Made by a program: the position numbers and the translations under genes. Below, in pieces: positions 45,659-59,200 of a DNA stretch of 64,000 bases. Numbering within the stretch: the stretch's first letter is position 1; each line of letters begins with the position of its first letter. The DNA is taken from the NCBI GenBank assembly GCA_016185705.1, contig JACPMZ010000007.1, positions 171,157 to 235,156 on the forward strand, in the 5' to 3' direction. The notes under the pieces are model-generated. The model saw only the letters and a list, made by a program, of their open reading frames with translations, was not told the DNA's origin and searched no databases. The stretch comes from Candidatus Woesearchaeota archaeon (GTDB taxonomy: Archaea; Nanobdellota; Nanobdellia; Woesearchaeales; UBA10216).

Positions 45659-48600
45659 CTATGATATCAGCTTAAGTTCGGCGCTTGGGAAGCTGTAGTT
45701 CTTCGTATCAAACCCGTTAATGATGAAAAAGTCCAATGACGGGGTTTCCACGAAAAACTCGTACTTGAGCCACTCGCTGCTGCCTTCAACCGGCAGGTTC
45801 AAAAACCCGCATCCGCTGACGCTGCTGTTGATTCTCAGCTCAGTTCCGCCAGCAGCAACAGCGCACAGGTTTCCGAGGTATGCTGCGGTTGCATCGGCGG
45901 CATAGCTGAAGTCAGCTGGCACGCTGTCAGTCAGCTCATATTGCCTCTGGGCAGTCAAGGCAGGGAAGATAATGAAGCCCTTGTACCTTGAGTCAGTGGA
46001 CAGCTGGTGCGCGCTCAGGAACTTATACAGCTTCCCGCTTTCCGTGTTGCTGTTGAAATTGACCTCATTCGGCGCGAATACGCCATTCAGCGCAAGGCTC
46101 GAGCCGTAAAACTCGTTCTGCTCCAGCTGTATGTCATACTGTATGCGGTTTTGTGAGAACGGCTCCTGCCTGTTTTCCAGATACCTTCTTGGGAAAAACC
46201 CGTCCAGGAAGCCACTATCGCCAGATTGCTCGTTGAACAGCGTTGTTCCGTCATCACCCACCTTAATCCGCATGCTCTTTGGATTTTGCCCATCGTCAAA
46301 GGTTTGGAAGACAAAGCGCTCCAAATCAACAGCAAATGCCGGAGACGGCGCGTTCAGCGTCATGAACGTCTTTCCCCTGCTGTTCGGCGAGAAGATTCCG
46401 AAAGAGATTGTTCCCGGTGCAGAGTTGGCTACTGCGACTCTTCCGCTGCTGCCGACAAAGGTTATTGGGCAGCTTGCCTGGCCCCTGTCATTGGTTGCAT
46501 TCGCGCACACAACACCAGAGCCATCGCTGAATGTAACCTGCGCTCCTGCAATTGGATTGGTGAGCCCATCCTTCAGCGTTACAGTCGTTGACCTGAGATA
46601 CGCGCCTGTATTGGTGAATGCGTTCAGGTGGCCGCTGCCCTGACCTGAATAAAGGTCAAAGTCGCCGTCACCATCATAATCAATGAATGCCGGCTTTGCC
46701 CAATCGCTTCCAAGGTCAGTGATTTGCTGCTGGTAGACGAAGTTCGGACTTCCCTGCGTGCCCTCGTTCCTGAAATAATACAGCCGGTTCTGGTCATCTC
46801 CGAGGACCAGGTCAATGTCTCCATCCCCATCAGCATCTGCCAATGTTGCCTTGTTGTAAGGCCTGCCTGTCGGGTTTGTGAGCACTGTCCCTTCAACAAT
46901 CCATGTTGGATTTGCTGCCTTTCTCCTGTCTGTATCCAGGATGCCATAGTTCCTGAGGAAGTAAAAGTCATGCACAGCGCCGCCCTGATTCCTGTCTTCA
47001 GTGAAGGCAATGTCAGTTTTTCCGTCATTGTCTATGTCCACTGCCGCCACATTTGCCCATACTCCAAGGTTAGGCAGATAGTTTACGCCGTTATCACCCC
47101 TGTAGACAGTGGTAAAGGACGGGTTTTCCCTGTCTCCCACGTTCTTGAAGAACATTGTCCTTCCATCCCCGTAGCCGACAACCATGTCGAGGTCGCCATC
47201 GCCGTCAAAATCCCCCAATGACGGGCGGACAAAATCCTGGAAGTCCGGCACAAGGGCGCCCCTGTCCACAAAGGCATGCGCTGCAGGCGAGCCCACGTTT
47301 TCCCACCATCGCGGCGCCCCATAGTAGTTGGTGCCAATCCAATCAAGGTCGCCATCATCGTCTATGTCAACAAAGTCCCCGCTGCAATAGCCGGTGCCTG
47401 CGTTAACTGAGGTCTCACAGCTGCTGTCAAAGACATCGCTGTCAGCAGGGTAGAAGGTTGGGTTGTTTCCCTCGTCAGCAGATGTTTGCCAGTGGCCTCT
47501 GTTGTAGAAAACCTCAACAGTTCCCCCGACATTCCTGCCAAGAATGACATCCAGAAGCCCATCCCCGTTCAGGTCCGCAAGCTCAGGGTGCATATGCGTA
47601 TCAGAAGTTGGCACATAGCTGAAGCCGCCCGGCCCTGAGTATAGATTAGCATAGCTCGGGCTGGCTGGACTGCCGACGTTCTTGAATACCCTCATCATTG
47701 AGGCATCCATGCCCAGGATTAAGTCCACATCTCCATCGCCATCCAGGTCTCCTACGCCCAGCAGCGCAGTAGAGCCTATGTCTCCGATGATATCCCCCTG
47801 GTCAGCCCATACTGCAATCTGGGGCGTTCCGTCATTTCGCCAGTATCTCGTCAGCCCGCTGTTAACAGAGACCAGCAGGTCAAGGTCGCCGTCATTGTCA
47901 AGGTCCACAAGCTCAGGGCTGCACCTCACACTTCCATCTCCCGGCCGGCAGTTGTTTCCAAGCAGGTTAGGGCTTGCCGACACAAAGCTGAAATGAGTGG
48001 AGTTGCCATCATTTCTGAAATATTTGACAAACTGGTCGTTGTCAGTTCCGAGAACTATGTCAAGGTCGCCGTCTGCATCCAGGTCTCCCACTGAGAGGTC
48101 TGTGCTTTGGCCCTGGTCTGCTATCGGGTCTGACTGCTGTGCAAACAAAGGATTTGTTGCGTTGCCATCATTCCTGTAGTACCTTACCCGCCCGTCAAAA
48201 GCGCCCAGCAGCAGGTCCAGGTCGCCGTCAGCATCCATGTCTGCAAACTTTGGCGCGGCGAATGAGCTTACCCCTCCAACCAGGTCAGATGTGTTCAGCT
48301 GGAAGTCGTAGCCCGTGCTTTTGACATCGTTTTTATAGAAGCGGACAACGTTGTCATCGCTCCTCCCAATGAGGACATCCACAGGCCCATCGCCATCCAA
48401 GTCAGCAAACATCGGGCTTGTGTGGCTTCCAAAGTCGCCAAACCAATTTCTGACAAAAGTCCATTCCGGCTTTGCTGCATTGCCGTCGTTTCTGTAGTAA
48501 TTTATGAAGCCGTCTTCCTGGCCCTGCACCATGTCAAGGTCGCCGTCGCCATCAAAGTCAGCAAAGCTTGCACGGAATGATCTTGGCACATTGTCAAACC

Positions 48601-50191
48601 AGAAAGTGCGCCTGTTGCTGAACTGCAGGGTTCCCGGGCCGTTTCTGTTTTCCAGGATGGCTATCCATCCGCCGTTGTCTCCGCTGCCTGTTGCCAGGTC
48701 AAGGTCGCCGTCGCCATCCAGGTCGGCAAATCCTGCTGTTGAATAATCATAGTAGTCATCCAATACGTTTGCTGCCGCAACAAAATTGAATGAAGCAGCG
48801 CTTCCGGTGTTGTTAAAGAGCAGGATGACTCCATCGCTCCTTCCGACAGCCAAATCAAAATCCCCATCCAGGTCGTAGTCAACAAATTCCGGCTGCGCAT
48901 TGCTGCCTACATCGCCAACCAAATTGCTGCCTGACAACACCCAGCTTGGCGATTGCGCGTTTCCCTGATTCTCAAAATAGGAGATGAAGCCGGCTGCATT
49001 GCCAACTGCAAGGTCAAGGTCTCCGTCACCATCCAAATCTGCCAGCGCAGGAGCTGAATTGTCTCCCATGTCTGAGGTGAAGAAGCCCGGCACAAATGTC
49101 CAGAAAGCGTTTAGGGCTGTGCCGTCATTTCTATAGTAATCTGATTGCCCATCGCTCCTGCCTATCAGCAGGTCCAAATCGCCATCGTTATCAATGTCTG
49201 CCAGTGTTGGGTCAGAAAAAGAGCCAACATCAAACAGCACTGTGCCCAAATCCCAGAAGTCCGGATTTGCCGCGCCAAAGATGTCAGCGTTTGCGCCGCC
49301 TTTATTTTCATAAAAGATTACGTTGCCGTCTTCTGCACCGACAAATGCGTCATAGTCCCCGTCATTGTCAATGTCCGCGAGATATACTGTTGAATGCCTG
49401 CCCACATCCGCTATCTGGTAATGCCTGAAGTCCAGACCGGTTTCGCTTACATCGTTCTTCAGCTTTGTTATGACAGCATTGTCCCTGCCATAATATAAGT
49501 CAATGTCGCCGTCATTGTTGTAGTCAAACGCTGCCGGAGTCATATAGTTGCCAACGCCAAGCGTGCGGTATCTTCGCGTAAAAACCGGGTTTGTTTTATC
49601 TCCTGTGTTCTCAAAGTAATCAGAGTAACCTCCGATGTAGCCGACAAACGCGTCAAAATCCCCGTCGCTGTCCATGTCTGCAAAGACAGGGCTTGAATAA
49701 TCTCCAAAGTCGCCCAGGAAGTTGCTGTTTACCAATGCCCATGCCGGGCTTGTATCATTGCCGTCATTCCTCCAGTATTCAAGGCGCCCGTCTGGCAATC
49801 CTATAAACAGGTCATAGTCGCCGTCAGCATCCAGGTCTGCAACTGCCGGATTAGAGTAGCTGCCCCTGTCTCCTATAACATCGCCATTAGTGTGAGACCA
49901 GCTTGGCTCGCCTGCCTTGCTGGCAGCATCTATCGCCAATGGCTGCTGGGCTGCGTAAGCCGGCGCAACAGACATCAGCAGCACTGCCACGAATATTGCG
50001 AGGAACCGGAGAACATAGCTGCCGCTAAGCGACGCACGGAGAATGGAGGAAAATGATGATTTTTTACCTGCGCTTGACCTGCTTTTATGAACTGCTTTGC
50101 TCTTGGCTGCTGATTTTGGCTGCTGCCCATGCATCCTCCGGCTCAATGCCTTTACACACTCATATGTCCTGTTTTTTTCTTTCGGTTTCAT
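45659..50191 (-). CDS. Secreted FG-GAP/VCBS repeat protein, 1,510 aa
   Basis: The start ATG 50191 is preceded by GGAGGG; a longer frame begins at 50203. A long basic n-region leads to a signal helix (FLAIFVAVLLMSVAPAYA). About 20 repeats of the form DLDGDGDLDLxxGxxDGxxxYxxN follow (about residues 100-1180). The Asp-rich loops bind Ca2+ in known FG-GAP propellers, so roughly three seven-bladed propellers are expected. An Ig-like domain (AGAQVTFSDGSG) and a C-terminal beta domain end the protein. The same blade motif recurs in the 7,870-residue protein, so the two probably belong to one structure. DNA-level repeats (for example AGGTCGCCGTC) mark each blade. Confidence 0.92.
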   Translation of the reverse strand: MKPKEKNRTYECVKALSRRMHGQQPKSAAKSKAVHKSRSSAGKKSSFSSILRASLSGSYVLRFLAIFVAVLLMSVAPAYAAQQPLAIDAASKAGEPSWSHTNGDVIGDRGSYSNPAVADLDADGDYDLFIGLPDGRLEYWRNDGNDTSPAWALVNSNFLGDFGDYSSPVFADMDSDGDFDAFVGYIGGYSDYFENTGDKTNPVFTRRYRTLGVGNYMTPAAFDYNNDGDIDLYYGRDNAVITKLKNDVSETGLDFRHYQIADVGRHSTVYLADIDNDGDYDAFVGAEDGNVIFYENKGGANADIFGAANPDFWDLGTVLFDVGSFSDPTLADIDNDGDLDLLIGRSDGQSDYYRNDGTALNAFWTFVPGFFTSDMGDNSAPALADLDGDGDLDLAVGNAAGFISYFENQGNAQSPSWVLSGSNLVGDVGSNAQPEFVDYDLDGDFDLAVGRSDGVILLFNNTGSAASFNFVAAANVLDDYYDYSTAGFADLDGDGDLDLATGSGDNGGWIAILENRNGPGTLQFSNRRTFWFDNVPRSFRASFADFDGDGDLDMVQGQEDGFINYYRNDGNAAKPEWTFVRNWFGDFGSHTSPMFADLDGDGPVDVLIGRSDDNVVRFYKNDVKSTGYDFQLNTSDLVGGVSSFAAPKFADMDADGDLDLLLGAFDGRVRYYRNDGNATNPLFAQQSDPIADQGQSTDLSVGDLDADGDLDIVLGTDNDQFVKYFRNDGNSTHFSFVSASPNLLGNNCRPGDGSVRCSPELVDLDNDGDLDLLVSVNSGLTRYWRNDGTPQIAVWADQGDIIGDIGSTALLGVGDLDGDGDVDLILGMDASMMRVFKNVGSPASPSYANLYSGPGGFSYVPTSDTHMHPELADLNGDGLLDVILGRNVGGTVEVFYNRGHWQTSADEGNNPTFYPADSDVFDSSCETSVNAGTGYCSGDFVDIDDDGDLDWIGTNYYGAPRWWENVGSPAAHAFVDRGALVPDFQDFVRPSLGDFDGDGDLDMVVGYGDGRTMFFKNVGDRENPSFTTVYRGDNGVNYLPNLGVWANVAAVDIDNDGKTDIAFTEDRNQGGAVHDFYFLRNYGILDTDRRKAANPTWIVEGTVLTNPTGRPYNKATLADADGDGDIDLVLGDDQNRLYYFRNEGTQGSPNFVYQQQITDLGSDWAKPAFIDYDGDGDFDLYSGQGSGHLNAFTNTGAYLRSTTVTLKDGLTNPIAGAQVTFSDGSGVVCANATNDRGQASCPITFVGSSGRVAVANSAPGTISFGIFSPNSRGKTFMTLNAPSPAFAVDLERFVFQTFDDGQNPKSMRIKVGDDGTTLFNEQSGDSGFLDGFFPRRYLENRQEPFSQNRIQYDIQLEQNEFYGSSLALNGVFAPNEVNFNSNTESGKLYKFLSAHQLSTDSRYKGFIIFPALTAQRQYELTDSVPADFSYAADATAAYLGNLCAVAAGGTELRINSSVSGCGFLNLPVEGSSEWLKYEFFVETPSLDFFIINGFDTKNYSFPSAELKLIS

Positions 50192-50231
50192 TTTTCCCTC
50201 CATTTTGATTTCTCATCTGTTCTTTCATTTC

Positions 50232-53200
50232 TCAGGTGCAGCCCGGATCCAAATCCGGATCGCATGCAGTGACGTTTATTTCAAGTGATGTTTCATTTGT
50301 TGAGACAAATATTGAGTTTGTTATGCCCGTAATTATTGGCGGCCTGTTGTCTGCTGAAATAACCAGGTTCAGAACCATCTTATCACCGGCCAGACCATCG
50401 CTGACGCTGACATTAATCAGGTGAGACCCGAAATCGCCAATGCCCGGAGTGAAATTGATAAGGCCTGTGGAGGATATATTGAAAATCAGGGTGTCTGCAC
50501 TGAAGCTCAGGTTATCCCCATCAGGGTCTGTGGCTGTCAGCTGCAATGTGAAGAGTGCTCCGGCTGCTGCAAATTGGGGGCTGACAAAGCCAATGCTTGG
50601 AGCATCATTGGCTGGCCTGACAAACAGGATTGCAGCACTATCTGAGGAAAGGTTGCCATCGGACACTGTAAACAGGATGGAGTGCGCTCCAACATCACCC
50701 TGACGGGGAGTGAATCCCACTGCTCCTGTGAAGAGGTTAATGTTAAACAGGCTTGTATTATCCGTGAAGCGGATTACGTCGCCATCCGGGTCAGATGCGC
50801 TGAGTGTGAAGCTGAAGAAGGCGTCCTCAACTGCGTTCAGCTCGCCTGCCGGGCTGATGACAGCAGGCCTGTTGACGTTAACTATGGTGAGGACAAAGTC
50901 CTGCGAGACATTGTCAAATCCGTCGCTTACAATTATTCTTAATCTGTATCTGCCTGCATCATTGAAGGTTGTTTGCAAGGCCATGCTGCTATTGGAAACA
51001 ACAAAGCGCTCTGCAATCGGCCTGGGGAAGCCAATGGAGAGCACATCCCTGATGCCAAAGCTTAAGGCATCGCTTTCAGGGTCAGTGGCATTGAGATTGA
51101 GCATAAGCGTACGGTTTTCATCAATGAATATGTCCGGAACCGGCTGCAATACCGGCGGCAGGAAAGTTCTGTTTGCAACGCTAATGTTATGACTGAAGCC
51201 CAGAATGTTCCCTTTGATGTCGCTGCATTGTATGAATTTAGTCAGCGCAGTTCCATTTTGCAGCCCCTGCATTAAAGCGCTGTGGGATGTGCTGTTGGTC
51301 TGGTTGAACAAAGATTTGTCCTCAAACCTGCCGACACTATCGCCGATTCTGCACACAGATGGCTCGTCTGTCTGCATATCAAGGGAAACATTGACAGTTC
51401 CAATCGGCAATGTTGTTCCGGAAACCGGCGTTATGCCTGTAATAGCCGGAGGAGTAATGTCAATGTCAAACCAGGCAATTGCCCGGCTCATAACCCTGTC
51501 GCGCTCCACAGGGTCTTCAATGTCTTCAAATCCAAAAGCGAAGTACAATACCCTGCTGATATTGTCATCTGCCCGGATAGCTGCGCCCCCATCGCCTATA
51601 TAATTGAAAACTGTTCTGCCAAATTCATCTGCCAAAATCTGTTCTCCGCTCTCAGCTACATCCAGCAACAGGCCCCGGCTGACAGGATCACCGGGAACTC
51701 CAATTATGTTCTGCAATCCAGCCGCAGCTCTGATGAAAGTGGCATGAAGCGACTGCCCGTAGAAGCTTTTATCTCCAATATCTCTTCCTATTTTGCTGCC
51801 GGACAATAGCAGGAATCCGCCGCTATCAAGATATTCCTGCAGCAACACTCTTTCTGCAGCGTTCAGGGTTGCTTCATCATCGCCGGTGAACCAGACAACC
51901 AGGCGGATGTCCTGCAGCAGCTCTCTGGTAACGGGCTGGCCCTCAGTATCTCTTACCAGCACGTCAAGCCCTGCATTTGTCAATGCTGCCTGATACGCAT
52001 TAAGCGCAGGGGAATCAAGCTCGTCATCTACCAGCAGGGCCACTATTTTATCTGATATGAAAATGCTGTGGCTCTTCGCATTATCCGAAAGGAAAGTTTC
52101 TCCGGGCACCGGAACAGCCCTTACTGTAAGGTTGTGCTGCCCCGGCGCCGGAGAGTAATCGAATTTGGATAATTGATTTGCTCCTGCATCCAGCGGGATG
52201 GCCCTGCTGTCCAGCACATTTCCGTCCTCAAGGAATTCAACAGTGACATTTTCCGTGCCATTCCCTGTATTGCGGATTTCAAAGAGGATGTCAACCCTGC
52301 CGGCAGGACGCGCAACGAAAGGAGCTGTTACCCTGCTCATCACGATATTATCTGCCGGCCTCTCGAAAGCAGCCGCGGCTTCTCCCAAATTCCCTGCCCT
52401 GTCCCTTGCAAAAATTTGCAGGACATGCCTGCCATGTGAGATGTTGAGCGTGAAACCGCCGATTGGCGCATTTTGCTCTGCAGAGGAATCCAGCATAAAT
52501 GTTGCGCTGGCAATTTCATCCACGGCAAAGGAAACGGCTATCGTGGCATCTGTTGTAACCTGGCCGTCCAATGGAGAGAGCAGTGCAACAGCAGGCCTGG
52601 TGGCATCCAGGGTGAGCCGTCCATAGGACGCGGTTACTCTGTTGCTTGTGTTGTCAGCCGCTTCAACAATAAATGCGTATATGCCGTCTTCAGCCGGTCC
52701 TGCAACAACTGCCTCAAACAATCCGGACGTGGAGTTAAAGGCCAGGTTAAACCTGCTTTCCAGGAATTCAGCGTTCACATTTTCTATTTTCTGGTCGTCA
52801 GTGGCGTTGACACGAATGGTGATTATGTCATTGGCGGCAGTGGTCACTTTCGGGATTACAACTATGCTGTGTATTGCCGGGACACGGTCAGATGCAGCAA
52901 TTGCGAACAATCCAAACCGGCTTATGCCAGAAAATTCGTTCAGCAACGGGAAATGCGCTGCCTGAATTCTGTTTATGCCTGGATTGCCTAATGAATATAC
53001 TCCCAATGAATTCTTAGAGAGGTCTCCAAGCAAAGTATCGCTGTACCTTATGGACACATCAAGGTTCTCAATCTTTTCATCCACATTGTTTGAAGAGCTT
53101 ACTTCTATGGTTTCGCCTGTTGTCAGGAACCCCGGACCATTGAGCGCGCCGTTTGTCTGCCGGGCAATCAGTATGCTGCCATTCGCTATTGTTTCAGCGG

Positions 53201-56200
53201 CTCTGCCTTGTATTCTTACTCCAATCTCATCCATAAGGTCAATGTTGATTTCCTGGCCTGCTGCAGCATCCAGGGCTACAGACACATTGTTGATTCCTCC
53301 TGATATCTGGAATGACACTAAAGGAGCGATAATTGATTCAAAGTCAGCATCGCCGTCAAAGTCAAACTGCAGCGCAAAGCCGTCTGAACTGAGCCGGTCA
53401 AGCACAAGCACAGAGCCCGCAATAATATCCAGTGCTGGATAAGCAAGGACGAATTTCTCGCTTGCCGTGCTCTTCCTTATTTTCAGAGTTACAGTTCCTT
53501 TGTCAAATGCTTCTACAAGAACCTTATAGCGGCCCGGGGCTTGCAGCAGGTCTATTGTTGTTTCCCTGGTTTGGTTATTGAATCCAAATTGCGAAAGGGG
53601 TATGCTTGCCTCAATGCCTCCATCCGGAAGCATGCCGACGTGGTTGCCAACGCTGTCAAACAGGTGCAGGTTGACAGGCGAGCCTGCAAATACGCTGTAT
53701 TCCGGAGAGAAGATGCTGCTGCCATCGCCGGGCATGGCATTTGCCAGCGCATCCCCGCCTATGGCAAAGGCAGTTGTTTTCATGACATCTATGGTGGACA
53801 CTTCCTTAATCAGCTTCTGGGTTCCGTTTATGAGCGATTCGTAGAACCTTCCTGTTATTATAAAAGGAACTTTTCTTTCTTTAGCTCCCTCTATGGCCTC
53901 TTTTTCCTCGGGAGCAAAATAGCCCAGGTCTGTGTCAGCAACAAGAAGTATTGAGCCTGCAACCTCTGAAGTGAGGTCTTTTATTTCCTGGGGAACCCCC
54001 ACCGAGGGGTCTAAATTGCCATTTTCGAAAAGCTGATATTCCCCTCCTGCCATGACATAGATGGCTTCTATTTTAAGGAACATGTTGCTCGCTGCGTCAA
54101 GACTCATGGCTTCCAGCTCCCCTGCCCTTTTGAGCTTTTGCTCCATTGTTATTGAAGCGTCTTCAAGCTCATGATATGCTATTTTGCCGTTGGTCTTCAG
54201 CTCAAAGCTCTCCGAGGAATTGCTTGCGTCTTTCATCACATCATCTGGTTTTGCATCCGCAAATCCGTGATCTGATGTTATCAGGAATATTGTCTGGTTA
54301 AGGGCGTTCAGCTCTGCAAGCTTTCCGATAATCTGCCCCAGCTGCGCATCTGCTGCTGTAAAGTCCATGTCTTCCGGGTCTGTGCCCAGGCCGTGGTCGT
54401 GGCTCAGCAGGTAGACTGACATAAAATCAGGTGCGTCGTTGAAATCAAACTCATCCCTCTCGGATAATGTGTCCAGATAGTCTATGAAAGCGGCAAAATC
54501 AGTGGTGGAGCCCCCTTCAAAATCCGCGCCGGGGTTGACTATTTTGCTTGGCCCTGCCGGCATTATTCCCTTGTCTATCAGTGAAAATGACGCGCTGTGC
54601 AGCTTGTTTTCAGCCAGATGGTCGTATAATGTCAGTATGCCTTTGCTGCTTAAATGAGCGTTTATATCATCTGGCGTTTGCACGAAGTCATAATCCTGGC
54701 TGAATGTTTTGAAGCGGTCTCCCGGCACTTTATGCTCTTTTGGCTTCAAGCCAGTCATAATTGATGTGTAAGTCGAGAAGGTTGTTTCAGGGAAGGTATT
54801 CAGCGCCTCTCCTTCCAGCTTCTTGAACTGGTCAAGCAGCTCTTCTGTTTTCGGCAAATTTCCGTCATCAAGCTGCTTCCTGAATGTTTCAGCATCAAGG
54901 CCATCCAGCACAATCAGAAATGTTATGTGTGGCATGCTCTTCTTGAACCTGAACTGCCTTTCGTTATCCGCTGCTTCTGTCCAGCCGGCAAACATCTCTT
55001 CAAGGAAAGTGCCTGCATAGCGGTTTATTTCCAGGGTATTGTGGTTTATGAGAGGGTCGTCCTCGTATTCATTTGCTTTTATAAGGTTAAGGGGCTCTGC
55101 AAAATCAACTGCGGTATAAGTTGACTCGTTGCTTTTTACGAGGAACAGCGTATTCCTGCTGCCAGGCCCGCTGTCCCTGTACAGGACAGCAGGCTCCTGA
55201 AGCGAATTTACCACGATATCAGGCCGCGACTGGACAACCATGTCATTCATGACTGCAACATCCTCTTCCACTATCTGGAGTATGGAGAGCGCATTTTCGT
55301 CATCCCTTGAAGCGTCAACAATATCCGCATCAACCTTTGCATAGTGTATCTTGCCATCTCCCTGCCACACAATGTGCGCCTGCGTGAGCAGGTCAACGTC
55401 AATGGCAGGATAATAGCTGGAGTGGACAGCCACTTCCTTGTCAGAAACCTTTGCCGGCTGCGTCCACTTGAGTATTCTGGAAACTGCACGGCCTGATGAG
55501 TTGTCAATCACTGCGTCCAGCTTTGAGTAAAACAGCTTTGAATCTGATGAGCCCGGGCTGTTCTTGTCCTCCTTCCTGAAGTATGCCACATGGACATCAC
55601 CCTCCTTATCAACAGCAAGGTCGCCGTTTCCAATAAATCCGGTCAGCCCGTGGCGCTCGTCAACAGCCATCCAGCGCCAGTTTCCTCTCCTTGGAGATGC
55701 TGTTGCTATATCGCGGGTTACCTTTGCTTCTTCCTGCGCAGCAAATGTGAAGCGCCTCATCGTAGAACTTTCCTCTCCGGTAATTGGGTCTGTGTGGTCC
55801 CATCCGAACGGCCAGGGTGTCGTGCCATCCTGCCTTCCCCCTCCATGTGCATATGTTGCAACCTGCAGACTGTCTCCGAAGTATACTGCCGGAACTCCAG
55901 CTATCTCTGGAATGTGGAATATGGGCACAAGCGGATGCACCGGGATAATCGGCTCCAGGCGCATAAACAGGCTCGGATAGATGGCTGAAAAGTAGAATGT
56001 ATCCGGGTACATCAGGAAAACCCTGGAACTGATAATGGGCAGGTCTGTTGCCGGGTCTATTTCAATCCTGGGCTGCGTCAGTTCAGGCTCCCAGAAGTCA
56101 TCCCAGTAGTAGAACAGCACGTTGGCGGGGTATCCTGTCCCGGGAATTGGGCTGCCTCCTGCATCAACATCAGCATCAAAATTGCGCTGGAGATTTCCTG

Positions 56201-59200
56201 AGGTGCTGTTGAGAGCGAGGAACAGCAGCCAGTCAAAGCCGCCTATGGTATGTATTTCAGTTATTACAAACGGGTTGCCCTCGCTGTCCACTGTTATGTC
56301 CGGGTTCAGGAATTGTCCGCGCCGCGTTGATTCCCGCAAAACAGTCCACTCAACAGGATTGTCAGTGCTCCACTCAAACAGGTCAGAATGCTCTTTGTCC
56401 ACGATAAACCTCCTGTCGGGCTTTGCATAGCCGTACAGCAAACGCTCTGTCACCCCCCTCTGGACTCCCACGGCATGGAGCGTGTTTTCTGAATCAATTG
56501 CAAACCGCACGCTGTCTATCACTCCAAAGACTCCAAAGCCATCCGGGTCACTGACATCTATGCTGCTGTTGTATTTTCCGTTTTTGTCAATGTCCAGGAC
56601 TATCTCATAGTCGCCTTCCTTGTCTGAAACCCAGACTGAGACAACTTCATTGACAATCTCGCCTTTCTTGAAGTTCACGTTCTCAACAGCTCCTGATATG
56701 TCGTTTAGCTGCGCGTCTTCCACCAGCTCGCCAAACCTGATTGCATAAAGAGGAATGATTGTGTCAGCGTCAACTGAGATTCCTGTTACCTTGGCATGCA
56801 CAATATCGAGCTTGTCAAACTCGTCCAGCTTTACACCGCTGACTGATGAGGAATCTGCAAATGCGCACACATTTCCGGTGTCAGGATTCTTGCATGTTAC
56901 CTGCAAACCGGGCCTGAGATGGTAGTCCACAACATCTATGCCCGGCTTGTATTTTTGGTCGCCATCCACGTCAATGACGATGTGGTAAAAGCCCTGGCTT
57001 ACAGACAAGTCAGGCAGCTTGTTTTCAGTGTTCCAGACAAGCTCCTGGATGATTTCGCCTTTTTGGGAAGCAGTTGCAGCTGTCGGGCCGGAGTCTGTCA
57101 CATCTTTGCCGCTCAGGTCAACCTCTGCATCAAATGCCACGGCAGGGTCGTGCGGTATTACATAGATGGTCACGCTCCTGTTTGGAAGGCCGACTGCCGA
57201 GGCGTATACTTCCTCTCCTACGGAGAAATTATAGTCGTACTCGCCAGCCTCATTGACAGAGTCTGCGCCGACAACAGATGAAACAACGAGCGAGAAATGC
57301 TGGGGATTGCCTGCAATGCTGCTTGCTTTTATGGTTATGTTGTAGAACCCGTCTCCGGCGTTTTGAAGCCTGACACGCTCAACATTGTTCACGCCATCCT
57401 TTCCTGCGTTAACGCTCTCCTTTTCCGAGAAGCCGTTTGCCTTGAATATGTTTCCGTTGTATTTATCGCCGTTTGGAGCGATGACAGTCAGGTCTATGTC
57501 ATTCACCAGGTTGTGGCTTGGCGGATTGGTGGGCTGGTCAGTCCACACCAAGGTTACGGCTGCGCTGTGAGTTCTGGAAAAACGTATGGGAACGCTGTTA
57601 AGCTTATCATAGTTTATTTCGTCGCCGTTTGAATTCAGCTTGTTGGGGTCTTCGTTGTCCTTGAACAGCATTGTTGTATGCCTGCCTGATGGAAACATGG
57701 TGTTCGGCATGTTCAGCATGCCCCAGCCCTGGTTGTTGTCTGGAGCGTTCGTTGCTGTTCCATGGGCTGCAGTGCCCTGTCCTCCAATGTCCACTGCACC
57801 CTGGATGAGCAATGCCTTCATGAGGGATGCGGAAGCAGTCTTATAGTCATGCATCTCATCAAGGTATTCAAGAAGCAATGCGAGCGCGCCTGAAACATGG
57901 GGAGTGGCCATGCTTGTGCCGCTTAAGTACATGTAAAGAGGGGCATGCGCTGCACTGCCCGGCATGTTGGTATTTGACGGGATTGGCCTTCTGTTGGCGA
58001 TGGACCACGGCGCGCCGCCCGGACTGTTCGCGTTGAGCCAGGCAATTACTGCTGCATGGTCTTCCACCCTTATGAGCTGATTTGTGAACCCAACAGCAGT
58101 GCTGTTGCGGATGTCAACAGCTTCGTAATTTGAGCCGTAGCCAAAAGCCGGGCTGCCAGTCAGGCCCCTGCCTACGCAGTCATCATGGTCGGTCCTGTTG
58201 TCACCGTTGTTGTCTGATAAATCGCCTGCGTCTGTCTCGCATACACTTGACCTGGTGGAAACGATAAGCCCTCCTGGCGCGACAATGTCAGGCTTAATCC
58301 TCACTGTGTTTGCGGTTGTCGGGTTCGCGTTCGGGCCGCGACTGCTGAAGGATGCTATGTCCTCGGTATCATCGCCGCTTGCAGCGATAGGTCCTGCGCC
58401 AAACCCGCTCATGTATGAAGTCGCGCCCAGCGATGTGTTGGATGGGATGAAAAACCTTCCGGCAAGAGGTCCTGCTCCCGGAGCAGCAGGAAATGCCCTT
58501 GATGTTTCAGTTGCGCCAACCGCTATCACGTTTTTTGCAATGCTCTCCGGCTGGATTGAGTTCTGGCCTGTTCCTCCGCAAGGGTTCTGCTCCTCGTTTC
58601 CTGCTGCGAACACAAGCGCTATGGCAGGATTGTTGTATGAAACCAAGTCCCAGGTTCTGGCTTCAGGCCTGTAAGCGAATGTGCAGTTCACTCCGCCCCA
58701 GCTGTTGGAGTGTATCTTAATGCCCTTGTTGGCAGCATATGTTGTTGCAGCAGGATAAGTTGCTGTGCCCTTTCTCTGCTGCATCATGAAGGTTGCCTTT
58801 GGAGCTGCGCCGCTGTACAGCCCGCCTGAGCCAGAGCCATCGCCGACTGCTGAGCCGGCAACATGCGTTCCATGCCCGTCAAAGTCCCTGGCAGAGCCCG
58901 CTCCTCCGGTCTGCCTAATCTCAAGTATGCGCCCATTGAAGTCAGGGTGCATTGCCGGGTTCTTTGTGCTGCAGTCTGACAGGCTGGTGCAGCCGGTTGC
59001 GTTGTCAAGCCCGGAATCCAGGATGCTTATGTTCCAGTTCTCTCCCCGGAAAACAACTCCGAAAGCGCCGCTGTGCATTTGCGCCACTTTTGTTGTCGCC
59101 CTGCTGATATCGTTCTTGTCAATCGGCTCTATTATTTTGTAGATAAGAACCACCTCAGCTTCCCTGGATACTGCGATTATGTCAGACTCCTTTATGTCCG

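Noticed and set aside
45659-50191. Regular DNA repeats (about 150-base periodicity) suggesting a CRISPR or satellite array
   Set aside because: They are the coding repeats of FG-GAP blades (AGGTCGCCGTC encodes the DGDxD loop on the minus strand); spacers are not unique and the frame is open throughout.
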